From positions 76,250 through 140,249 of the forward strand of contig NZ_QWGL01000003.1 in the NCBI RefSeq assembly GCF_003435375.1: a stretch of DNA of 64,000 nucleotides. The letters are read 5' to 3'. Positions 36,835 to 47,000 of the stretch are shown one piece after another. Numbering within the stretch: position 1 is the first letter of the stretch; every line of letters begins with the position of its first letter. The DNA comes from Clostridium sp. AM34-11AC. GTDB taxonomy: Bacteria > Bacillota > Clostridia > Lachnospirales > Lachnospiraceae. Position numbers and translations under genes: made by a program. The notes under the pieces were generated by a model, which was not told the origin of the DNA, searched no databases, and worked only from the letters and a program-made list of their open reading frames with translations.

Positions 36835-38094
36835 TTATTTCACAATCTCCGGATTCTCATCCACAACCCACGGAAGTCCCCACTTGTTCAGTGCTTCCAT
36901 ATACGGATCCGGATCGAACTCTTCGACGTTGAATACGCCTGCGCCCTTCCAGGTTCCGTCAACGACCATCATGGAACCGATCATAGCCGGTACGCCTGTC
37001 GTGTAGGAGATGGCCTGGGAGCCGACTTCCTTGTAACACTCCTGATGGTCACATACGTTATAAATATAGATCGTCTTCTCTTTTCCGTCCTTCACACCGG
37101 TAAAGATACAGCCGATGTTTGTCTTTCCGACGGTTCTCGGACCTAAGGATGCCGGATCCGGAAGAAGAGCCTTTAAGAACTGGATCGGAACGATCTCCTG
37201 TCCGTTAAAGTTTACCGGGGAAGTGGAAAGCATTCCAACGTTCTCTAAGCATTTCATGTGGGTCAGGTAGCTCTGTCCGAAGGTCATGAAGAAGCGGATG
37301 CGCTTTACGCCCGGAATGTTCTTTGCAAGGGATTCGATCTCCTCATGATGTAAAAGGTACATGTCCTTCTCGCCGACCTGCGGGAAGTTGTACTCGCGCT
37401 TGATCTCCATCGGCTTTGTCTCTACCCAGTGACCATTCTCCCAGTAGGAACCGTTTGCGGATACCTCGCGGAGGTTGATCTCCGGGTTGAAGTTTGTAGC
37501 GAACGGGTAGCCATGGTCGCCGCCGTTGCAGTCTAAGATGTCGATGGTGTGGATCTCATCGAAATAGTGCTTTAACGCATACGCGGAGAAGACACTTGTG
37601 ACACCCGGGTCAAAACCGGTTCCTAAGAGTGCCATAAGTCCAGCCTCTTTGAATTTCTCCTGATATGCCCACTGCCAGGAATAATCGAAGTATGCGGTAA
37701 AGCCCTCTTCCTTGCAGCGTTTCTCATAGATTGCGCGCCATGTCGGATCGTCGGTGTCCTCCGGCTCGTAGTTTGCGGTATCGATATAGTTTACGCCGGC
37801 CTTTAAGCATGCATCCATGATCGTCAGGTCCTGATACGGGAGTGCAACGTTTAACACTGCATCCGGCTTGTAGCTTTCCATTAAAGCCACCAGCTCGTCC
37901 ACGTTGTCAGCATCCACTTTCGCGGTCGTGATCTTCGTCTTTGTCGTTCCCTGAAGTTTCTCCTTTAAAGCATCGCACTTGGATACGGTACGGCTTGCGA
38001 TCATAATTTCTGTGAATACATCACTGTTCTGACAACACTTGTGGATCGCTACGGACGCAACACCTCCGCAGCCGATGATCATTAATCTGCTCAT
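36835..38094 (-). CDS. Carboxynorspermidine/carboxyspermidine dehydrogenase (saccharopine dehydrogenase family)
   Basis: 419 residues. It condenses a diamine (putrescine or diaminopropane) with aspartate semialdehyde by NADPH-dependent reductive amination, giving carboxyspermidine or carboxynorspermidine. Seen: Rossmann start LMIIGCGGVASVAIHKC, SRTVSKCDAL, TGFDPGVTSVFSAYA, and DCNGGDHGYPFATNF, typical of the family. The assignment over saccharopine dehydrogenase rests on its position next to nspC. The start follows GAGGAGGAAAAATAAAC, which overlaps the end of the speE-like gene (2 bp gap), so these two are tightly coupled. Confidence 0.93.
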   Translation of the reverse strand: MSRLMIIGCGGVASVAIHKCCQNSDVFTEIMIASRTVSKCDALKEKLQGTTKTKITTAKVDADNVDELVALMESYKPDAVLNVALPYQDLTIMDACLKAGVNYIDTANYEPEDTDDPTWRAIYEKRCKEEGFTAYFDYSWQWAYQEKFKEAGLMALLGTGFDPGVTSVFSAYALKHYFDEIHTIDILDCNGGDHGYPFATNFNPEINLREVSANGSYWENGHWVETKPMEIKREYNFPQVGEKDMYLLHHEEIESLAKNIPGVKRIRFFMTFGQSYLTHMKCLENVGMLSTSPVNFNGQEIVPIQFLKALLPDPASLGPRTVGKTNIGCIFTGVKDGKEKTIYIYNVCDHQECYKEVGSQAISYTTGVPAMIGSMMVVDGTWKGAGVFNVEEFDPDPYMEALNKWGLPWVVDENPEIVK

Positions 38095-38096
38095 GT

Positions 38097-38951
38097 TTAT
38101 TTTTCCTCCTCTTTTAAAAGATCCTCAACATACTTCGGCAGCATGAATGCTCCCATGTGAAGATGTGTCGTGTAATACCAGGTTTCGATATTTAATGCAT
38201 CCCATTCCCGGGGTTTGAAATCCTTGATGGGATGATATTTCTTTGAAGCGAAGCCGAAGAGCCAGTATCCGGACGGACAGGTTGGAATATGCGCCTGATA
38301 CACACGGCTGATTGGGAAGGAGCGGAATGCCTTGCGGTGCATGCTGCGGCAGGCCAGCTCGTCCTCATCGTAGAATGGGCTTCCGTGCTGGTAGACCATG
38401 ATTCCATCTTCCTTTAAGGCGCTGTAGCAGCTACCGTAGAATTCCTTCGTGAACAGTCCCTCAGTATGGCCGAAGGGGTCTGTGGAATCGTTGATGATAA
38501 GGTCATACTTTGCCTTCTTGTTTCTTAAAAATCTCAGACCGTCATCATAGTGGACCTCGACACGCGGATCATCTAAGGCACAGGCTACCTCCGGGAAAAA
38601 TTTTCTTGAAACCTCCACAAACATCTCATCCGTCTCCACGACATCGATATGTTCCACGCAGTCATACTGCAAAAGCTCTTTCGCGACACCGCCGTCGCCG
38701 CCGCCGATGATCAGTACGTCCTTCACACACGGATGGACCGCCATCGGCACATGGGTCACCATCTCGTCATAAATAAACTCGTCCTTCTCGGAGAATACGA
38801 TCTCCCCGTCCAGAGAGATAAATTTTCCAAATTCCTCGGAATCGAACACATCGATCCGCTGATATTCACTCTCCCCGGAAAACAGCTGCTTTTCGATTTT
38901 GATGGACAGCTTGACATTTCCGGTGTGCAGTTCTGAAAACCAGAATTCCAT
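38097..38951 (-). CDS. speE: SpeE-like polyamine aminopropyltransferase
   Basis: 284 residues. Seen: the spermidine-synthase fold with EFGKFISLDGEIVFSEKDEF, nucleotide-binding VLIIGGGDGGVAKE, VVETDEMFVEVSR, and the active-site block INDSTDPFG. Classical SpeE transfers aminopropyl from decarboxylated SAM to putrescine. Odd: the normally following GPA is GHT here, and no speD (SAM decarboxylase) is in the window. It sits between speA and the carboxyspermidine dehydrogenase, so the cluster carries genes of two spermidine routes. A spermine, thermospermine or altered donor activity is possible. The start follows GGAGTCACGAGAT. Confidence 0.9.
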   Translation of the reverse strand: MEFWFSELHTGNVKLSIKIEKQLFSGESEYQRIDVFDSEEFGKFISLDGEIVFSEKDEFIYDEMVTHVPMAVHPCVKDVLIIGGGDGGVAKELLQYDCVEHIDVVETDEMFVEVSRKFFPEVACALDDPRVEVHYDDGLRFLRNKKAKYDLIINDSTDPFGHTEGLFTKEFYGSCYSALKEDGIMVYQHGSPFYDEDELACRSMHRKAFRSFPISRVYQAHIPTCPSGYWLFGFASKKYHPIKDFKPREWDALNIETWYYTTHLHMGAFMLPKYVEDLLKEEEK

Positions 38952-39045
38952 ATCTCGTGACTCCTTGTATCGTATTGGCCAAAGCCTGTATGCGGGCAGA
39001 CAGCCTGTTTGCCTGCAGCCAGCTCCGGCGCCTTAAAAATTCATG

Positions 39046-40500
39046 CTATATGTTTGCCAGCACCATCAGATGATCCACTGCCGGATCCTCTGTTCCCTGC
39101 ATGGAGCATCCCTTTTTCTTCGCATACAGGATATACTGGACCACGTCGTCCGTGATCATCTCCCCCGGCGCCAGGATCGGGATTCCCGGCGGATAACACA
39201 TCACAAACTCCGCACAGACTCTTCCTGAAGACGCTTCCACCAGAACGGAGACCTTCTCGGAGTAGAACGCTTTCTGCGGGGACATAACAACCTTTGGAGA
39301 AATGTACTCGCCAGAGAGCAGTCCGGAGCTGTCTTTTTTGTAGAGACGCTCGATATCATCCAGAGCACCAACAAGGCGCTCAATGTCCTGGATACGATCT
39401 CCGATGGAGATGTAAGCCAGAATGTTGCTGATGTCACCGAATTCGATCTGGATATCATACTCGTCGCGCAGAAGATCATAGACCTCGATTCCCGCAAGTC
39501 CGATGTCTCTTGTATATACGGAGAGCTTCGTTACATCGTAATCGAAAATGCTGTCACCGTTCACCAGTTCTTTTCCATAAGCATAATAGCCGCCGATGGA
39601 GTTGATCTCCCGTCTCGCGTATTCTGCCATCTCAACGACCTTCGCGAAGGATTCCTCACCGCGGAGAGCCAGATTTCGTCTTGAGATATCAAGACTGGAA
39701 AGAAGCAGGTAGGATGCGCTTGTAGTCTGGGTCAGGTTGATGATCTGGCGCACATAATCGGTGTTCACTCCCTTATTTAAAAGAAGAAGCGAACTCTGGG
39801 TCAGGCTTCCGCCGGACTTGTGCATGGATACCGCCGCCATATCGGCTCCCGCTGCCATTGCGGAGATCGGAAGATTCTTTCCGAAATACAGGTGGGTTCC
39901 ATGAGCCTCGTCCGCGAGAACCCTCATGCCCCTCGCATGGGCAAGCTGTACGATCGTTTTTATATCAGAGCAGATGCCGTAATAGGTCGGGTTGTTGACG
40001 AACACCGCAACCGCATCCGGATTGTCCTCGATGGCCTGTTTTACTTTTTCGACCTGCATTCCCAGCGAAATACCGAGTCTCTGGTTCATCTCCGGATTTA
40101 CGTAGATCGGGATTCCGCCGCAGAGCACCAGAGCGTTGATGACGCTCTTATGTACGTTTCGCGGCAGGATGATCTTATCTCCGGCTTTTACCACCGAGAG
40201 GATCATGCTCTGGACCGCAGATGTCGTTCCGCCTACCATCAGATAGGCGCTGGCCGCTCCGAATGCCTCCGCCGCAAGCTCTTCCGCCTCACGGATCACG
40301 GAGACCGGATGACAGAGGTTGTCAAGCGGCTTCATGGAGTTTACGTCCAAAGATACACATTTTTCGCCTAAAAGCTGTACCAGTTCCGGATTTCCGCGTC
40401 CTCTCTTATGTCCCGGTACATCAAACGGGACAACTCTCTTCTTTTTAAATTCCTCGAGCGCTTCATAGATCGGGGCTTTCTTTTGTCTCTCTCTGTCCAT
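39046..40500 (-). CDS. speA: Arginine decarboxylase (Orn/Lys/Arg decarboxylase family)
   Basis: 484 residues, PLP-dependent fold type I, of the short Gram-positive SpeA form. It probably decarboxylates arginine to agmatine, as aguA and aguB are present. Seen: N-terminal VPFDVPGHKRGRG, LADEAHGTHLYF, the PLP-lysine in MAAVSMHKSGGSLTQSS, and a C-terminal domain with YPPGIPILAPGE. The ATG at 40500 follows GAGGAACAAAACC; longer in-frame starts would lie within the leader terminator. First gene of the operon, headed by a long structured leader. Lysine or ornithine as substrate cannot be excluded. Confidence 0.92.
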   Translation of the reverse strand: MDRERQKKAPIYEALEEFKKKRVVPFDVPGHKRGRGNPELVQLLGEKCVSLDVNSMKPLDNLCHPVSVIREAEELAAEAFGAASAYLMVGGTTSAVQSMILSVVKAGDKIILPRNVHKSVINALVLCGGIPIYVNPEMNQRLGISLGMQVEKVKQAIEDNPDAVAVFVNNPTYYGICSDIKTIVQLAHARGMRVLADEAHGTHLYFGKNLPISAMAAGADMAAVSMHKSGGSLTQSSLLLLNKGVNTDYVRQIINLTQTTSASYLLLSSLDISRRNLALRGEESFAKVVEMAEYARREINSIGGYYAYGKELVNGDSIFDYDVTKLSVYTRDIGLAGIEVYDLLRDEYDIQIEFGDISNILAYISIGDRIQDIERLVGALDDIERLYKKDSSGLLSGEYISPKVVMSPQKAFYSEKVSVLVEASSGRVCAEFVMCYPPGIPILAPGEMITDDVVQYILYAKKKGCSMQGTEDPAVDHLMVLANI

Positions 40501-40547
40501 GGTTTTGTTCCTCATGCATTTTATTGATTGCGCATCATCTGAATCAT

Positions 40548-40582
40548 AAAAAAAAGCAGATGACGCCAAAACCATCATCTGC
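40548..40582 (-). terminator. Intrinsic terminator in the speA leader (putative attenuator)
   Basis: On the minus strand GCAGATGA and TCATCTGC pair around an 11-nt loop, followed by eight T residues. It ends 48 bases before the speA start and about 360 nt after the promoter, so read-through would be needed for speA expression. Confidence 0.88.
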
Positions 40583-40724
40583 TCAAAACGATTCTATTCC
40601 ATTGGGGTCTGGGGCGCGTCACTCCGCTCCCGTCTGCCTCTGACCTTTATCGTTTTTTCCTCCAAGTCTGCAATCGCAAATATATTGTCCCTGCACTTAT
40701 TGACCGATTCACAAGATGATGTGT
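40573..40724 (-). promoter_or_regulatory. Possible antiterminator pairing in the speA leader
   Basis: The minus-strand segment CATCATCT at 40714-40721 is complementary to AGATGATG in the 5' arm of the terminator (40573-40580). It is itself presented in the loop of a CACA/TGTG hairpin, next to a GTGTTT/AAACAC hairpin (40721-40735). Such competition is what a transcription attenuator would need. Confidence 0.45.
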
Positions 40725-40914
40725 TTTTCAAACACTGATTATAAAGTAATCAACTTATAAATTTGAGCTTTTAACTCAATCAATAATGTGGGCTTAACCC
40801 CACGCGGCGCTTGACCCGCCTGTCCGATGGGCTTAACTTCCGTAGTCTGTTCTGCGGGAGTGGTCATTACATACATTTGCATGAAAACGATAAATGTCTC
40901 TTCACACTATTTTT

Positions 40915-40944
40915 ATCATACATGAAAAAACATAGAACTGTCAA
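40915..40944 (-). promoter_or_regulatory. Promoter of the speA polyamine operon
   Basis: Minus strand TTGACA (40939-40944), 18-bp spacer, TATGAT (40915-40920). Confidence 0.75.
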
Positions 40945-40982
40945 GTAAAAATTTCCATTTGTCCTATGAGAAGATAAAAGCA

Positions 40983-41015
40983 GGGATCCATCAACCATAA
41001 AAGTTGATGGATCCC
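40983..41015 (-). terminator. Terminator of giant surface gene 1
   Basis: GGGATCCATCAAC (40983-40995) and GTTGATGGATCCC (41003-41015) form a perfect 13-bp stem; on the minus strand TGCTTTTATC follows. Confidence 0.85.
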
Positions 41016-41027
41016 CATGAAACAGAA

Positions 41028-44000
41028 TCACACGCTATCATTCTGTATGTTTCCGGTCACCATTGCACCGGTCTTTGGATCCAGATAATAGAGATGTCCA
41101 TCCTGCGGATCTGTAAACCAGCCGGTCTTCATCGCTCCCTGGGTACCGTCAGATACCGGGTTCAGATAATACCAGTTCCCGTCTGTGTCCTTAAACCAGC
41201 CGGTCTTCATGGTTCCCTGCGTGCCGTCGGATGCCTGATTCAGATAATACCAGTTTCCATCCGCATCTTTAAACCAGCCGGTATCCATGTACCCGTCCGC
41301 ACCAAAGTGATACCAGAACATGGTTCCCTCGTACAAAAGCTGTTTCCATACATTGAATACACGACGTCCATCGCTATCATAGTAGCTCCATCTGACTACG
41401 CCATTGACTTTCTTTGTTTCCCATGCATTTCTGGTCACATTCCAGTCAGTATCCTCTCTGTCACTGCCGGAACCGGTGTTCCTGTCACCTTTCGGATTAT
41501 CAGGAGTTGCAGAACCAGGTTTATTGTCTTCCTTCGGATTATCAGGAGTTTCAGGACTGCTGCTTTCCAGAACTGCCTGCGCCGTCACACGATGTCCTTC
41601 TGCCTGATCCAGCACATCCAGGAGTGCTTCGTTCACAGTTGTATACAACGTGCCGTTGATCTTCCAGCCCTTGAACACAACTCCATCCTTGCTGACTGTC
41701 GGAAGCGCTTCATCCATCTGCTCCAGGCTATAGCTCCGTTCTCCGACTCCATGATCAAATGCAACCGTTCCCTTTCGGCTGTCTGAGAGCAGCTCAAAGG
41801 TACTAAAGCCATCCTTGTTTACAAACTCTGCCATCGCACTTCCCTGTTTTACCCTTACTGTTACAGGATAATATACAATTCTTCCATTATGAAGCAGATG
41901 GCGGATAAAGAGATCCTCGGTCGGATAATCTGCCGGGAGTGGCAGGGTGATCGTAACCGGGATTCCGACCTTCTGTGGGATCGCTGAGCCGATCAGAACT
42001 GTATTCTTACCGTTGCCTTTCTCCTGCATGGTCTCATTCTTTCCGGCTGTTGTGGCTTTTACATTGTATAATGCGGTGATTTCAAAAGTGATCACATTCA
42101 CTCCCTGTTTTTCGGTCACACCCTTTACTTCCACCGACATATACGGCTCAACCACCAGTCTTACCTTCTTTCCTGCGGTATTGACTCCTTCCTTCTGAAG
42201 TTTTTCCTTCGCTTCCACTCCGGAAATCGTCTGATCTTCTCCTGTTTTTACGATCACATCCCCGTTTTCTGTTTCCCGGATCAGATCTGCTGCCACAGTA
42301 TCCAGTCCGGTAATCTCCGGGGTCTTCTCTTCCAAGAGGTTAGCAATCTCTTTTACCTCCTCCGGTGCATCTGCCGGAACCGGTGCAATCTTCGGCGCTG
42401 CCACCGAAACCTCCGGGGTCTGTGCCTTTCCAATGGTAATCTCTCTTGTTACCGTTGTTCCATTGTAGCCAGTATCCCCGGCAACCTCAGCTGTCACGAG
42501 GACCGTTCCGGCTCCGATGATCTTCGCCTCTGTTTTTCCGTTCACTTCTGATAACTCCAGAACTCCATTGTCAGCAGGAACGGAGAATTTCACAGCTCCG
42601 GTTCCCTTCTGTCCGGTAAGTTCCAGTTCGAATGGATCATCACCGTAAAGCTTCCCGTCCACTTCTTTGATCTGAATCTGATCCTCATCTGCTTTTTCGA
42701 CCTCGAAGCTGCAGCTTACCTGTGCAGGATCATTGTAATTTTCCTTCTCTGGGCCATCGGCCGGAAGCATATATTCTGCCGAAATTTCATGCGTACCGGC
42801 AGAAGGAACCGAATATTCCATGGACGCGGTTCCATTGGTCAATGGGATCGGCGTCTGATTGAGTTGCTGTCCATTTTCATAAAATATTACCGTTCCGGCC
42901 AGCGCATCCTGATAAGCTCCCTTCGCTTCCAGAGTCAGAACATAAGTATCTTCCACATTTCCAAGAACTGCCAGGAGTCTCTGCATCAGATCTGTTTTCT
43001 TTCCGGCTTTCAGATTCAGGGAAATGGTTCCCTTCTGAACGGTGATCGGTCTGGAATTATTACCTGCCGTGTAATTGGTGCCACTTGCCACACTTATCGT
43101 TACCGTTGCCGTACCTGCGCCATGGATCGTTGCCCGGCCATCTGCATCAACCGTCAGTACATTCGCAGAGTCGCTTGTCTTGGTCACCGCTCCATCTCCA
43201 ACGGTGGTAACTCCAGTCAATGGAAAATCAGGATCGCCATATGTTTTCGTTCCCGGCCACTCTGCATCATTGATCGTGATCGAAGATGCTGCTTTTTTGA
43301 TCGTTGCGGTTGCACTGGAAGGAATGTTGACCTGGTAGTTATCCGGATCGGCTGTTGCTCCGCCACCGCTCGCTGCTGCTCCTGTTATCACTGCCTTCGA
43401 GGCATCGATCACAACCTCTTTATCGCTTCCGGCATTTGCATTATTAAAAGCGGCTGTTAAGCCTGTGATCTGCAGTTTTTCATTTCCGGCAGCTGTATTC
43501 ACACCAGTGTCTATCATGAGTGGCTGCTGTACAATTGCTGTTGTCGTGCCATCATAGGTCTTATCTTCTACCGCAACTGAAAAATTCAGTGGGTACTTAG
43601 AAATATCCGGTACCACGGAATCTGTTAATGTCCTATCGTATGAAACACTTGAATCTGTCGGTGTAAATTTCACGGTATAAGCCTTGTTACCTTTTACATT
43701 CGGATAAATACCAGATGCTGAACTACTATTTTCCGGTTCCCAGCTCCAGGTTCCGGCTACCAGTTGATTTGCACCATTATACACACCATAACCAGAAGCC
43801 AGGGAAACCGGAATCTGAGCAAGTGAAACCCCATAAGTCCCCTTCGCATCCCACTTTGGTGTTCCGTTTCCTACAATTCTCAGTGTATCCTTGGTAGACA
43901 CATGAAGCGGTTCCGTTCTCTCAGAAGCAAATGCATTCTCTTTCGCCTTTATTCTGCTGGTTACCTGATATCCATGTGCCGGATATAATCCCTGAATTTT

Positions 44001-47000
44001 CGTACCGTCAATCCATGTAAATGCTCCGTCTGAATCTACATCACGGTATCCATACTCAATGTCATTTTCCGGATTAGTTCTGTTTATGGTAATCGTCGTA
44101 CCGGTTATAGTCACCTCACCCTCAGTTATTGCAGCCGGTGCTGCCGTTCTTTTAAGAATCGTGATACTTTCGGGTTTTCCGGCAAATTTCTTATCCGTGT
44201 TGCTTGCAGCATACCGATAATAAACCGTACTCTCATGATCGGAAGAAATGATGTCTGTAATCGAAATTCCTGATCCACTGCCCATTTTTGCAGATGTCCA
44301 GTTTGGAGAGGTATTGGTTCCGTTTACAATCACATACTGTAAAGATGAGGAAATTGTGATTTCTTCCTTCCGATAATCAATATTCGGCTTGTTCGATTCT
44401 TCCGGAATCGCCTGTGTTTGCAAATCCGCCACCAAAACCGCTTCACTGGCTGACATGGACGAGGATGCTTTCCTGCGAATATAGAATGGTACAGACCCAC
44501 CATTTTCACGAATGTTATCCAGCAGCCCTGTCAGACGAACCTTACCACCCTGTCTTATCGTTGTCCATGACTGTGCATCCTTAGAAGCAGCATACTCCAG
44601 ATCGCAGGAAGCTTTATTCTCTAAAGTCTCCTGTTCGTAATTGATAGAAACATCAGCAGCATTAGGTGCCTCCTGCCGCACTTTTTCTGTCTGGAAATTT
44701 ACATAGGTTACATCAAGAGATAACACACCATCCTTTTTAATCATCAGTCTGACATGATGTTCTGTGTCCGGAGCTAAATCCGTAATAGTATACTCATAGT
44801 TTCCGGAAGAACTCTCCGTAAGTAACGTTCCTTTCGAGAACATATCATCTAATGTTAATGTCTGCTCATCCTCGCCGGAGGTTAAGAAAAACTTAACCTC
44901 TGCTCCGGGAGTTCCTGTTGCCTTAAGTGTAGCAGTCGCTTTTGTGTCAGAAATCGTCTTAATATCCGTGACAGCTGCGGAAGTGATACTTGCCGCATTA
45001 TTATTAGAATATGTACCAGTAGCTGGATCATAATATACCGTCTTACTGTACTTGCGGAAATGCGGGTAATCCTCCGTTCCGATCACCTGTCCCCACGTAC
45101 CATCTGATCGATCACCGTTTAATTTATAGGCAATTTCTCCGGATTTCAGTTTTTCTTCGCTTATAGTAGTAATACCCGGAGAACTATAATCACTCTTTTC
45201 TGTCTCATAACAGTTCGTAAAAGTAGCCCTATGATCATTCGAGTACTTAGTTCCTTCCAGTTTTCCTGATACAGCCAAGCAATTAGTCACCGTTCCATTT
45301 TTAGTCACCGCTCCTTGTGAACAACTATATGAAAAATTTGTTCCTACTACAAAACAATTCTGAATTTTGATATCACCCACAGTGAGTCTACACAACCCGC
45401 AAGTCCAATCACCTTCAAACACCAGCCCTATATTTTGTACATTCCCATATTTAATACTTGCCACCAGTCCGTAGTTAGAACTTGTACCGTCATTAGCAGG
45501 TCGCAGTCCGGAAATTACATGGTAATTTCCCTCAATAGTCCCCTCGAAAGACCAAGTATTAGATTTGTCTCTAATGCTTGTCCAGTCATGTCCGCCCGGG
45601 ATCTCAATATCCTTCATCAGCTTCAGATTGCTGTTATTAGGGATATTACTATCATTAACCTGCTTTGCAAACCAGAAAAGCTGACCGGCATTATAAATCT
45701 CATAATATCCCTTCCAATTTTTTGCCTCCTGATATGCACCACATGCTTCACAAAATCCATCTGCATTATAGTACTCATGACTACAAACGGTATCATCATG
45801 AAACATCTCGATTTCATTTGGTGTTGTCGAAATCGTCTCACCTGATTTTGTGATCGGATTGCCGTCATTTAAGCCCGGTACCGTCACCGAAATCTCTGTT
45901 TTATTCTTATTTTCCGGCAGATATACCGTCAGATGTCCCGTGTTCGCTTCATCATACGAAATCTGCATGGAAGGAATGACCATAGCTGCACTTTGACCTT
46001 CTTGATTGCTCAACGGTTCACCATTCTGCTTGACCGTGATATCGGTTGCCTGTAATATCTGATCGCTCGTGATCACCGTGGAAACAAATTTTAATCTTGT
46101 CTCATAAAGAGGAGTTGCGGCCTTCAAAGTGATCGTTGCATTCTTATCATCAACATCAGCAACGTCAGCTTCCATCTGATAAACATAGTCTCCAACCGTC
46201 ACCGTTACCGTTACCGGTGTCCCTGGCGTTAATGGCTTCAGATAATTGGATGCCTTAAGTGTACCTTGATAATCGCTCACCTTCATCGTCCCTGCATTCC
46301 AGGTAATCCCTCCCACGCTGATTGTCACCGGATAAGTGCTTTCGGTGAATCGTACATCCGCAATCGTGCCCTGAATGGCATAGTTTTTCAGTCCGGGATT
46401 TTCACTTTTCGGGAAATAATCGCCGCCATTTAAGTTTACTGTTGCTTCATTACTGATGGAAATGGAGCCCTCCAAGGTACTACCCTCCGGCAGCGCTTGA
46501 CCGGGCTTCACTGCGACACCGATCGCATATACTTCATTATTATATGCAATGGCTGAAACCGTTCCGCCATTGATCACAATATCACCATACTTGTATTTAC
46601 CTTCGCCTATCGGTTTTGCTCCACCGCCGCCAGTGCCGATTGCGGCTCCGGGGTGTCTTTTTGCGTTCGTAACATATCCTCCACAGGCTGTCACATTGCC
46701 ACCGTTGATCTCAATCCTATCCACGCAGCCGAACGGCCCACCGCCAATTCCTGCTCCACCGTATACATTTTTAATATCCTTGGGGTAGCTTCCATATCCG
46801 CCCTTGGCATAAACAGTTCCGCCGTTGATGACAATGGTACCGATGCCGCCCTCTAAACCGCCGCCAATACCTGCTGCCATCCCGCTGCCATAAGCTTCGA
46901 TATTGCCTCCGTTGATCTCAATCGTCCCCAAGGAACCCTTTCTCATGCTCGATGCACCAATTCCGGCGCCTACTCCACCGGTTGCTTTTAAGCTTCCCTC

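Larger units (their letters stand above)
40501..41027 (-). other. Leader and intergenic region of the polyamine operon
   Basis: 527 bp without genes. It holds the speA promoter, a transcribed leader of about 400 nt with several hairpins, a terminator just before speA (40548-40582), and the terminator of the first giant surface gene (40983-41015). Details are in the separate entries. Confidence 0.75.

Noticed and set aside
40800..40870. 5S rRNA-like text (CGGAAGTTAAGCCC) in the speA leader
   Set aside because: Only a short stretch resembles 5S rRNA; the flanking helices and the overall length do not fit.
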